A stretch of 10,497 bases of DNA from DATGMS01 sp040905145 (GCA_040905145.1 JBBDSC010000044.1:1-10497), one strand, 5' to 3'. Positions 1-6,945 are shown, counted from the stretch's first letter. Notes: generated from the letters alone by a model not told the origin. Translations and numbers: made by a program.

Positions 1-769
1 TGGATTCATTTACCTGATCGTGGGGAGCAATCCCTCCTAATTGCCAGGTTTTACCATGATCATCTGAATAAATGATATGGGAGCCTGCTTTTTTTGACCC
101 GCCTTCAATAAAATCGCAGGGGATCACCAGCCTTCCTTTATATTCCTTATTTTTCAGCTGGATGCCGGAAACAGGCCCCGTAGCATACCAGGTCCAATTA
201 TCTTTTTTGACGGATTGGGTAATTTCATTGGGTGCTGACCAGGATTTTCCATCATCCGTGGAGGATAAAAAGAACACCCTTCTGGTATCTTCACTTTCTC
301 CGCTGATAATATCCCTTTCATGATCAGTACCCAAATTCCAGGTAGCGAGCAAAAAAACTTCACCAGTCTCTTGATCAACCACAGGGGCAGGGTTTCCACA
401 GGTATTTCCCCCATCATTCCATACTACGATATGATCACTCCATGTGAGTCCTCCATCTTCAGATCTTTTCAGGAGCAAATCGATATCACCTGTATCCGAG
501 CAGCCGTCCCTTCTGCCTTCAGCAAATGCCAGAAGGGTACCATTATTGGTCGCAACAATCGCCGGGATCCTATAGCAGGCATAGCCGTCTTTTCCGCTTT
601 CGAAAATGTAGTTGAATTCATCGGAAGTCATGGAGGCCTCCGATAAAGAATATTTTGAAGATTTATCATCTTGTATTTTAGAGCTGGAATGGCAGGAAAC
701 CATGGCAAGTAAAATGACGGATAAAACAATAACATGGCAATTGGGAATACTGTTAAGATAGCTTTTCAT
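1..769 (-). CDS. Exo-alpha-sialidase (GH33), lipoprotein, 3' end cut off by window edge
   Basis: The 256 visible codons start at ATG 769 and run off the left edge in frame. The product should hydrolyse terminal alpha-linked sialic acids outside the cytoplasm (known GH33 role). The N-terminus has a hydrophobic segment at residues 13-25 ending in SC26, a likely lipobox. GH33 landmarks are seen in order: YRIP with triad Arg67, EGRR at 84-87, an SDTGD loop whose Asp92 sits 25 residues after the first Arg (as in human NEU2, so the probable acid/base), then WTWYATGP (192-199) and GRLVIPCD (212-219). Asp boxes SxDxGx(T/S)W lie at 103-110, 170-177 and 235-242. The missing C-terminal part should carry the Glu, the other Args and the nucleophilic Tyr. 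It is the last gene visible in the operon, 26 bp after a PhyH-like remnant. No stop codons interrupt it. A NanH-type name is reasonable, but sialic acid versus Kdn cannot be decided. Confidence 0.9.
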   Translation of the reverse strand, partial: MKSYLNSIPNCHVIVLSVILLAMVSCHSSSKIQDDKSSKYSLSEASMTSDEFNYIFESGKDGYACYRIPAIVATNNGTLLAFAEGRRDGCSDTGDIDLLLKRSEDGGLTWSDHIVVWNDGGNTCGNPAPVVDQETGEVFLLATWNLGTDHERDIISGESEDTRRVFFLSSTDDGKSWSAPNEITQSVKKDNWTWYATGPVSGIQLKNKEYKGRLVIPCDFIEGGSKKAGSHIIYSDDHGKTWQLGGIAPHDQVNES

Positions 770-795
770 ATTAATTAAGTTCTTTTTCAAATTGT

Positions 796-930
796 TCAAC
801 TGCTGGAAATTTTGTTTTTAATGGCTTCAGTTCCCTTATCCGTAAGGGTTTTACCTAAATTGACATATCCGAGTTCTTGATATTCTTTTTTCTGCTGTGG
901 GGATAGTTCAAAACTATTAAAATATTCCAT
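796..930 (-). pseudogene. N-terminal remnant of a second PhyH-family dioxygenase (44 codons)
   Basis: A short ORF starts at ATG 930 (an in-frame TAA lies a few codons upstream) and ends with TGA at 796-798. Its 44-residue product has a pattern typical of the start of PhyH proteins: an LSPQQKKEYQELGYVNL stretch at residues 9-25, followed by a helix-like segment ending near NKI. It aligns by eye with residues 5-33 of the intact PhyH gene just upstream (KEYQELGYVNL against KEKFDKVGYITL). It has none of the HxD...H iron ligands, so it cannot be a working oxygenase. It lies 40 bp after the intact PhyH gene and 26 bp before the sialidase start. The likely reading is a gene left by a deletion or recombination. 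A short functional peptide or chance similarity is possible but less likely. Confidence 0.5.
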
Positions 931-970
931 AAGTAAAATTTTATCTTTTATTTCAAGTCCTACACCGCCC

Positions 971-1714
971 TTAAATCCTGTTTTTTTGGAGAAGTGATGC
1001 TTTTAATTTTTCCTGGTACTTTTTATGCTCCTGTAGGTTTTCTTTAGCAAGCGACGAATAATATATTAAACCCAAACCTCGCCTTGTTCTTCCACTTGTG
1101 TTTTTGTCGGCCCGGTGGATGGTTAAACTGTGATGCACCATTAAATCCCCCGGTTCCAATAGCATTGGAATTTCATGGGACTGGTCCATCTGGTTATAAT
1201 CCGCAATTCCTTGGGAAAAACCCAACACATTACTTTCACCATGGGGACGCATTTTCTTTTTATGAGAGCCTGGGATATACCTCACACAACCATTTTCTTC
1301 ATCGACTTTATCTAATGCCAGCCACATGGTCAATGCCTGGTTAGGTTCAAGCATAAAATAGAAGCCATCTTGGTGAGCGGGGGTTGCTACACCAATTTTA
1401 GGAGGTTTATTAAACCACTGCATGTTTTTAGGGATTACAGGACTGCCCAAAAGCTTTTCGGCCAATCCCACAAATTTTGGATGATGAAAGAGTTGATCAA
1501 AAAATGGATGATATTGATCAAGATGTTGGAGTTGTTTTAGGGTTGAAGAATCCGCTTTGTTTTCATAAAAAACATATTCCTGCGGCATCATATTGATCGA
1601 TTCAGTTAAAAATCTCTCTATATTTTCTGTGATTTCCTTGATTTCAAGATCATTGAGAAAACCTTTTAGGGTGATATAGCCGACTTTGTCAAATTTTTCT
1701 TTTAATGCTTCCAT
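971..1714 (-). CDS. Phytanoyl-CoA dioxygenase (PhyH) family Fe(II)/2-oxoglutarate oxygenase
   Basis: The 247-residue protein starts at ATG 1714 and ends at TAA 971-973. It has no signal peptide, so it is probably cytoplasmic. PhyH-family enzymes use Fe(II), O2 and 2-oxoglutarate to hydroxylate, or oxidatively dealkylate, small molecules (family knowledge). The facial triad is visible: His114 and Asp116 in AHQDGFYF and distal His200 in IHRAD. Arg209/Arg211/Arg212, about 10 residues further on, are candidates for binding the 2-oxoglutarate carboxylate. GCVRYIPGSH at 142-151 and LEPGDLMVHH at 186-195 are also typical of the family. Length is normal for a small bacterial PhyH. It follows the aldolase gene by 48 bp in the same direction. 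Its substrate is unknown. From its place beside sialidase and lyase genes I infer a modified sialic or ulosonic acid, perhaps loss of an O-alkyl group, but nothing in the sequence proves this. Confidence 0.9.
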   Translation of the reverse strand: MEALKEKFDKVGYITLKGFLNDLEIKEITENIERFLTESINMMPQEYVFYENKADSSTLKQLQHLDQYHPFFDQLFHHPKFVGLAEKLLGSPVIPKNMQWFNKPPKIGVATPAHQDGFYFMLEPNQALTMWLALDKVDEENGCVRYIPGSHKKKMRPHGESNVLGFSQGIADYNQMDQSHEIPMLLEPGDLMVHHSLTIHRADKNTSGRTRRGLGLIYYSSLAKENLQEHKKYQEKLKASLLQKNRI

Positions 1715-1762
1715 AACGTTTGTTTTATTTTAAAGACAGATATCATTAATTTAAAAGGCTGA

Positions 1763-2695
1763 TTATTGGTTAAAGAAAAATGATGGCAGGATTTTTTGCG
1801 CCTTTATGCGTAATATTGCCGCTTCTGATTCAGGAATCCATTGATATGGCCATCTCAGCCGTGTACCGATAGTAGAGCCACCGATAGTAGCCAACAATTT
1901 ATCCAAAGCCGGGTTAGAATATCCCGCCTTTATATAGGGTTGGATGCATTCATCAAAAAAAATGTGAATGCTATGCTCAATATCCAAAGCTTCATCCATA
2001 TCATATTGCATTAAATTGTACCAGTGTTGGGCGCCGGATGGGCTAAGGCAGGCTACATTTGAATAGGAACCCTTGGCAATTCCTGCTTTATAGGCAGATG
2101 CCAAAAAATGTCCCGGAACAAAGACAGACAATTGGGAAGAAACTTCTTTCATTTTTAAAAACCATGTTTTATCACCACTTGCTACTTTTATACCGATTAG
2201 ACCAGGTACAGCATTTGCCAATCTGTGATAATCATACGGATCCAACACCAATTTGGAGTGTGGGGGATTGTATAAAACCAGTGGGACAGGATGAGCAATC
2301 TCTGATAACTTCTTAAGGAAGATGATTTGTTCATCTTCATTCGGAACCACCCAATCAGGAAGAATAACTTGAAAGGCAGAAGGCTGTAAGGAAATACTGT
2401 TTATCAATCTTTCTTTTGAAATATAGGGACTCATATGACTTATCCCAATCTGAAAAGGAACGGTTGCCTTATGACAGCTTTCGGCCAAGAGGCGGTTTAT
2501 TTTATTAAACTCAATATCATTGATATTATGAAATTCCCCCGCAGTTCCATTGGAATAAATCCCATCTACCTTTGCTTTTATTAATACATCAATTTCCTCC
2601 TGTAGTAAGCTAAAGTCAATTTTATCATTCCTATCGATGGGAAGTAACAAAGTTCCCCAGTTTCCTTTAAGGGTCTTGCTGGATAGTTTTTCCAT
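1763..2695 (-). CDS. N-acetylneuraminate lyase / dihydrodipicolinate synthase family aldolase
   Basis: A class I (Schiff-base) pyruvate-dependent aldolase of the DHDPS/NAL TIM-barrel family, 310 residues from ATG 2695. A GTG at 2701 would add two residues and overlap the preceding stop; I prefer the ATG, which sits 2 bp after that stop. Visible motifs are NGTAGE (49-54, the GxTGE pyruvate-binding motif, with Ala where Thr is usual), Tyr142 in LVLYNPP (proton relay) and the Schiff-base Lys170 in IGIKVASGD. The Arg that follows the YNxP motif in true dihydrodipicolinate synthases (YNVPxR) is missing: the residues after YNPP are HSK. Lysine biosynthesis is therefore unlikely. Cleavage of a 2-keto-3-deoxy sugar acid such as N-acetylneuraminate to pyruvate plus an aldose is the best inference, supported by the sialidase-like neighbours. 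No signal peptide, so cytoplasmic. Ends FFFNQ with TAA at 1763-1765. Close spacing on both sides suggests translational coupling. Confidence 0.88.
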   Translation of the reverse strand: MEKLSSKTLKGNWGTLLLPIDRNDKIDFSLLQEEIDVLIKAKVDGIYSNGTAGEFHNINDIEFNKINRLLAESCHKATVPFQIGISHMSPYISKERLINSISLQPSAFQVILPDWVVPNEDEQIIFLKKLSEIAHPVPLVLYNPPHSKLVLDPYDYHRLANAVPGLIGIKVASGDKTWFLKMKEVSSQLSVFVPGHFLASAYKAGIAKGSYSNVACLSPSGAQHWYNLMQYDMDEALDIEHSIHIFFDECIQPYIKAGYSNPALDKLLATIGGSTIGTRLRWPYQWIPESEAAILRIKAQKILPSFFFNQ

Positions 2696-2697
2696 GA

Positions 2698-3027
2698 TCA
2701 CCTAATTAGACTGTTGGAAATATCTTGGCCATCCGTAAGCCACTGAAGATTGAACCGCTTTAAGACAATTTTATATTTCCACTTTTCGCTGGAGTCTGTA
2801 TTGGTTTCATATAAACAATACAACATGCCATCCCTCCCCACTGCAAGATCAGAATAACCGGCTTTTCCAGAATCAAGCATTTTTTGAACCTCCCAGGTAT
2901 CCCCCTCGTCATAACTTAATTTTGCTGTGAGATTTTCCCTTAATCGAAAGTTGGTTTTGTAAGTGATTGTAGTGTCCTTTTGACTATCAGGATTAACAAA
3001 TAATAATCTGTTCTTGCTCTTTGTCAT
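2698..3027 (-). pseudogene. C-terminal fragment of a GH33 sialidase (109 codons)
   Basis: The ORF opens at ATG 3027, directly after an in-frame TAA, and stops at TGA 2698-2700. The 109 residues match only the last third or so of a GH33 sialidase: RLLFVNPDS (7-15), an Arg30-Glu-Asn-Leu-Thr segment (third Arg of the triad), an Asp box SYDEGDTW (38-45), GYSDLAV with the nucleophile-type Tyr58, CLYE ending at Glu74, and RFNLQWLTDG near the end. The spacing Arg30 to Tyr58 equals that in the two neighbouring propeller proteins. The signal peptide, the first two triad Args, the acid/base Asp and the catalytic Glu are absent, and I find no trace of them in the 99 bp upstream in any frame. It cannot be an active sialidase alone. 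It is nonetheless open throughout and ends 2 bp before the aldolase ATG, so its translation may be kept for coupling. It may be annotated elsewhere as a short sialidase-like CDS. Confidence 0.75.
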
Positions 3028-3126
3028 TTAATATCAACGTGAAAATTATCAATGAAGAACCTGTCTTAGTTCCTGATTATATCAAATAGAAAACCATATC
3101 CTTTTTCAGATTGGGGGTGGATCCAT

Positions 3127-4260
3127 TCATTTAGGAAGATACTGCTTCCAATCCCGGCCATCAGTAATCCATGCGAGATTGAACCGGGCGATATATCCAG
3201 CTGTAGTGGGATGACCTCCGCCTTCGTACAAAAGGTAAATAAGACTTTCACTTGAAGTCCCCTTCCTTCCTGCCGTCAATGAGGAATAAGCAAACCCACC
3301 CTTTTCAATCAACTTTTTTACCGGCCAGGTTTTCCCACCATCAAAACTGGCCCATACAGTTCCATGAGTTCTCCCTTTTTGTGATTCAATATTGCTGAAC
3401 AAAAGAATATCATGGTTGTCCAGGGGAAGCCTTACAAGGCCGGCCATTAGCCCATAGTCCCTGTGCTGGTCGCCATCCGGCAGTTCTTCACTCACCGATA
3501 AATCCTGCCAGGTTTCGCCTCCATCGTAACTCCAGGCAATGTGCCGCCTGCGCGGGTTCAGCCCATCCGTTGATTTATGACGCCGTGAATTATAATAAAG
3601 GGTCCCATCGGCAAGTTCTTCCAAGGCAGCTTCTCCTGTACCGTAAGCGGGGAAAGGTTCACTGGTATGCCATGTCTTCCCGCCATCGTCGCTGTAAATG
3701 GCAGTGGTGTAATGTTCGTCCCAAAATTCAGGATCATTTCCACCTGCATAAACCCTCGCTGGCCTGATCAATCTTCCGGCATATTTCCCATATTGCAGGG
3801 TAATCCCCCTTTCATTCATGCACATGGATGGTATATTACCGTTTACATCAGGATAGATTACGATCTCTTCCTCTGTCCAACTTTTCCCATGATCACGGCT
3901 CCTGAACATATGCAAAGGCGCCGGTGGATGACGCTCTTCGGTGAAAATTAAAATATCCCCGGTGTTGTTATCTACAATGGCACCACCGCTGTTCAATCCA
4001 GCACTGATCTCGATTTCTTTAGCCCATATTTTTCCACCATCTTCACTGCGACGTACACGTACATTATTCCAACCCCAAACCGCCAGAATGGACCCATCCA
4101 TTGCTGTAACTATATTGGGCAAACGCTCCTCACTAAATATTTGCCGCACTTCAAAAAACTGTTCATCATTAGTCAAAAAAGGATTTTTCTCAGAAACTTT
4201 ACAGGATATAAATCCAAAAAAAAGGAATAACTGGACGCAAATAATGAATGATATCTTCAA
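3127..4260 (-). CDS. Sialidase-like Asp-box (BNR) propeller lipoprotein, copy 2
   Basis: The 377-residue protein must start at TTG 4260: an in-frame TAA lies eight codons upstream and no ATG lies between. A basic-hydrophobic leader ends in FISC20, a likely lipobox, so it should be an exported lipoprotein. Five Asp boxes (SxDxGx(T/S/I)W) begin at residues 72, 121, 190, 244 and 305, indicating a six-bladed sialidase-type beta-propeller. Candidate active-site residues by comparison with GH33: Arg46 (RLPN, the RIP motif), Glu210 (GTGEA), Arg226/227 (NSRRH), Arg297 (GRTHG), Tyr325 (FAYSS) and Glu346 (LLYE). The segment between the first Arg and the first Asp box is 10 residues shorter than in the canonical sialidase of this window, removing the acid/base Asp loop. 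GRLIRPAR replaces the sialidase GRLVIPCD. It is a close paralogue of the gene just upstream. Substrate is unknown: a sialic acid, Kdn/Kdo-like acid, or pure binding are all possible. Confidence 0.88.
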   Translation of the reverse strand: MKISFIICVQLFLFFGFISCKVSEKNPFLTNDEQFFEVRQIFSEERLPNIVTAMDGSILAVWGWNNVRVRRSEDGGKIWAKEIEISAGLNSGGAIVDNNTGDILIFTEERHPPAPLHMFRSRDHGKSWTEEEIVIYPDVNGNIPSMCMNERGITLQYGKYAGRLIRPARVYAGGNDPEFWDEHYTTAIYSDDGGKTWHTSEPFPAYGTGEAALEELADGTLYYNSRRHKSTDGLNPRRRHIAWSYDGGETWQDLSVSEELPDGDQHRDYGLMAGLVRLPLDNHDILLFSNIESQKGRTHGTVWASFDGGKTWPVKKLIEKGGFAYSSLTAGRKGTSSESLIYLLYEGGGHPTTAGYIARFNLAWITDGRDWKQYLPK

Positions 4261-4330
4261 AATATCTAATGCTAAAAGATTTTATCAGAATACTAGCCGT
4301 TATAATTTACTCTATTGCTCCCCATTAATT

Positions 4331-5446
4331 TTACATATATTCTTTCCAATCACGCCCTCCAGTAACCCACGCAAGGTTGAAAATAGCGATTTTGGCACCT
4401 TCTCCGCTTTCGTAAAGCAAGTAAATCTTTCCCTCGCTAGGTGTCCCCTCTCTCCCTGCTACCATGGATGAGTAGGCAAAACTACCTTTTTCCACCAATT
4501 TTTTAGCCGGCCAGGTTTTCCCACCATCGAAACTTGCCCAAACAGTACCATGAGTTCTTCCTTCTTGTGATTCTATGTTACTGAAAAGAAGAATATCCTG
4601 CCCTTTAACTGGTAAACGAACAAGGCCACCCATCAATCCGTAATCCCTATTTTGGTCCCCATCAGGCAATTCTTCACTAACCGATAGATCTTCCCAAGTT
4701 TCTCCGCCGTCATAACTCCAAGCGATATGTCTCTTACGTGGATCCAGCCCATCTGTGGATAAATGTCTACGGGAATTGTAGTAAATGCTTCCATCTGAAA
4801 GTTCTTCCAAAGTAGCTTCCCCGGTACCCAAAGCTGGAAAAGGGGCACTGGTATGCCAACTTTTTCCTCCGTCATCGCTGTAGATGGCATTCGTATAATG
4901 CTCTGGCCAAAATGAACGATCGTTGCCACCAGTATATGAACGGGTTGGTCGGATCAATCTCCCTTTATGTGGGCCATGTTGTAAGGTAATGCCCCGTTCA
5001 TTCATGTGCATTGAAGGTATATTGCCATTTTCATCAGGATGAATGACGATATCTTCAGCTTTCCAGCTTTTTCCGTTATCACTGCTCCTATACATGGTAA
5101 GGGGGGAAATGGGGTGTCCCTCTTCGACAAAGGCCAATATATCACCCTTATTTTCATCCACTATTACTCCCCCCCCTTGAAATCCGGGATCTGCAACGGT
5201 AATTTTTTGTTCCCAGGTCTTGCCCCCATCCTCACTGCGCCGCACTTCATATTTTTTATTTCCCCATGTAGCGATGACGGTGCCATCAAGGGCTACCACA
5301 ACATTTGGAAACCGACCTTCGTCAAAAATCTCAACCACTTCAAAGGATTCCTCTCCATTATCCCAAAAAGGATTTTCCCCAGCCTGTTCACAGGATGAAA
5401 AAACCATCAGAATCAGGAAAGCAATGAGATGTATTCTTTTTACCAT
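4331..5446 (-). CDS. Sialidase-like Asp-box (BNR) propeller lipoprotein, copy 1
   Basis: I choose ATG 5446 because it gives a clean lipoprotein leader (MVKRIHLIAF, then a hydrophobic run to SSC19). The frame stays open upstream to 5554, but that would overlap the SusD end and bury the leader. The protein then has 371 residues. Asp boxes begin at residues 71, 121, 190, 244 and 305. GH33-like residues are Arg45 (RFPN), Glu210 (GTGEA), Arg226/227 (NSRRH), Arg297 (GRTHG), Tyr325 (FAYSS) and Glu346 (LLYE). As in copy 2, the loop with the sialidase acid/base Asp is missing, and GRLIRPTR (162-169) adds two arginines where the canonical sialidase has Ile and Asp. Over residues 201-340, 114 of 140 positions are identical to copy 2 by my hand count. 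It follows the SusD gene by 73 bp, the usual place for the surface enzyme or binding protein of a PUL. Fold is clear; activity is inferred. Confidence 0.9.
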   Translation of the reverse strand: MVKRIHLIAFLILMVFSSCEQAGENPFWDNGEESFEVVEIFDEGRFPNVVVALDGTVIATWGNKKYEVRRSEDGGKTWEQKITVADPGFQGGGVIVDENKGDILAFVEEGHPISPLTMYRSSDNGKSWKAEDIVIHPDENGNIPSMHMNERGITLQHGPHKGRLIRPTRSYTGGNDRSFWPEHYTNAIYSDDGGKSWHTSAPFPALGTGEATLEELSDGSIYYNSRRHLSTDGLDPRKRHIAWSYDGGETWEDLSVSEELPDGDQNRDYGLMGGLVRLPVKGQDILLFSNIESQEGRTHGTVWASFDGGKTWPAKKLVEKGSFAYSSMVAGREGTPSEGKIYLLYESGEGAKIAIFNLAWVTGGRDWKEYM

Positions 5447-5519
5447 GTTCAACAATTCAAGAAAATTCAATCCACTAATCGGTTCCATTTTACAAAATTT
5501 GCGTGTAACAAAAGATTTT

Positions 5520-6914
5520 CTACTGATATCCCTCAGTTTGAACAAGTTTCTCATTCCGTGCCATCATGTTCAAATGAACCGGCCAGTATAAAGGAGTTGC
5601 AAGGCCCTGAAGGTTCGGGATATATTCATAAACATCAATTACCCCCACTGCGTGAGCTCTTCTAAGATCATACCAGCGCTTGATCTCATGAAACAACTCC
5701 CTTCCCCTTTCATCGAGAATTTCTTTTTGAATCAAAAGTTTGTCTGTCTCTGTAAATTCCGGTATATCAGCTCTGTCCCTTACTTGATTGAGGTATAGAA
5801 GTGCATCTTCAGATTGCCCAATGGCAGCATAGGCTTCCGCTTTTAACAATAACATATCAGAAAGTCTATAAAGAATAATATCACTGTCCGCTATCCGGGT
5901 ATCAGGATATTGCGTTCCTATAAACTTATTGGGCCAATAGTTAGCTATTTCTCCATTATAAATTTCAGGAATAAATGTTCTGGAAATACGTAAATCATTT
6001 GGGTTTTCACTAAATAATTCCAGTGCCCTTTGGCTTAATGTATAGGCCTGTTGACCGGCCAAAGCCAGTGGCAAATCAGCTGCATTATCTGCCCCCTGAC
6101 TGGTATCGAACCGGAGAAATGCATTATTGTATTGACCACTTGAATATTCACTTCTATCCAGATAAAATGAAAAAATTATTTCATTATTTCGACTTTCATC
6201 AAAAATATCTCCATAGTCATCCATTAAGGAAACACCCGAATTTTCCACTTCCGTAATAGCAGCAATGGCAGAATTAAAATCCGATGCTCCACCCGCCAAA
6301 ACTGTAGCAGACCACATTTTTACATCAGCAAGGAGTGCATGGACAGCCGGTCTGGACCATCTATATTTGTTGTGATATCCCTCCTCGGAAAATAAACCCA
6401 GGGCTTGTTGGATATCTGAGTTAATTTGATCAAAAACCTCAGCCACCGGTGATCTGGGATAAAGCGGCTCATTTTCATCCTCAACCGGTGAGAGGACTAA
6501 AGGAACATCCCCATATACCCGGGCAATGTAAAAGTACATGGCTGCCCGTATGGCATAAGCTTCAGCTTTTATCCTGTTTTTCAGTTCTGGATCTGTAAAT
6601 GGAAATGGTTCAATTTTATCAAGTAGCAGATTAACATGGCCAATGGTCCCATAAAAGCCAGTCCATTCCACTGTATTCCCCGGAGTGAGGTTGTGTGCCC
6701 AATAAGGAGTAAATCTGGCATTATAACCCTGCTTCCACATTTCGGTTCGGTCCTCTCCAAAGCCCAAATAATCCATGTGTCCACGGTATCTCGAGTAGAT
6801 CCCGGTCAGATAAGGATAAAAGTCCCCCTGCTCTTTCCAAAAGACCTGACCTGTAATGGAGGACCTTGGGGTTACATCGAGCAAATTTTCACACGATAGT
6901 AACGAAAACGCCAA
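5520..6914 (-). CDS. SusD/RagB-family glycan-binding outer-membrane lipoprotein
   Basis: The open frame is 464 residues long if TTG 6914 is used as start. That start would leave only LAFSLLSC as leader. Read further upstream in the same frame, KIKEYCLILLAFSLLSC appears, a textbook lipoprotein signal, but without an ATG: the frame reaches TGA instead. The ATG at 6945 is one base out of frame (see separate entry), so the natural protein was probably 474 residues with lipidated Cys18. SusD landmarks (numbering from TTG) are CENLLDVTP (8-16), the AYAIRAAMYFYIARVYGDVPLV region near 119, a TPR-like YRLSDMLLLKAEAYA segment, LNQVRDRA, ILDERGRELFHEIKRWYDLRR and a C-terminal EKLVQTEGY. SusD proteins cap the SusC transporter and bind glycan at the cell surface. 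It follows the susC homologue, as expected. Stop is TAG 5520-5522. Confidence 0.92.
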   Translation of the reverse strand: MAFSLLSCENLLDVTPRSSITGQVFWKEQGDFYPYLTGIYSRYRGHMDYLGFGEDRTEMWKQGYNARFTPYWAHNLTPGNTVEWTGFYGTIGHVNLLLDKIEPFPFTDPELKNRIKAEAYAIRAAMYFYIARVYGDVPLVLSPVEDENEPLYPRSPVAEVFDQINSDIQQALGLFSEEGYHNKYRWSRPAVHALLADVKMWSATVLAGGASDFNSAIAAITEVENSGVSLMDDYGDIFDESRNNEIIFSFYLDRSEYSSGQYNNAFLRFDTSQGADNAADLPLALAGQQAYTLSQRALELFSENPNDLRISRTFIPEIYNGEIANYWPNKFIGTQYPDTRIADSDIILYRLSDMLLLKAEAYAAIGQSEDALLYLNQVRDRADIPEFTETDKLLIQKEILDERGRELFHEIKRWYDLRRAHAVGVIDVYEYIPNLQGLATPLYWPVHLNMMARNEKLVQTEGYQ

Positions 6915-6945
6915 CAGGATCAGACAGTATTCTTTTATTTTTCAT
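6914..6945 (-). other. Displaced start of the SusD gene: ATG with +1 base in an A-rich run
   Basis: The ATG at 6945-6943 is followed by AAAAA (6942-6938), T, AAAA (6936-6933) and GAATAC. In the ATG frame the peptide terminates after 18 codons at a TGA. Removing one A from either run gives MKIKEYCLIL or MKNKEYCLIL and joins exactly to LLAFSLLSC of the SusD frame. The displaced reading frame therefore encodes a complete lipoprotein signal. Possible causes are a homopolymer sequencing error, a real frameshift mutation, slippage during transcription or translation, or use of the in-frame TTG at 6914 with a very short leader. The sequence alone does not decide. Confidence 0.8.

Noticed and set aside
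1763..2695. Lysine-biosynthesis dihydrodipicolinate synthase (dapA)
   Set aside because: The Arg after the YNxP motif that binds the semialdehyde substrate is absent, and the gene context is glycan breakdown.
3028..3126. Search for the missing upstream part of the sialidase fragment
   Set aside because: I read all minus-strand frames of the 99-bp gap; stops are frequent and no sialidase motif appears.
3941..4471. Plus-strand open frame of 176 codons spanning the propeller gene junction
   Set aside because: It is antisense to two well-supported genes, has no recognisable motif or composition of a real protein, and is a shadow of their codon pattern.
5447..5554. N-terminal extension of the first propeller protein to 5554
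   Set aside because: It overlaps the SusD stop, its residues look like random coding, and it would bury the lipoprotein leader that begins at ATG 5446.
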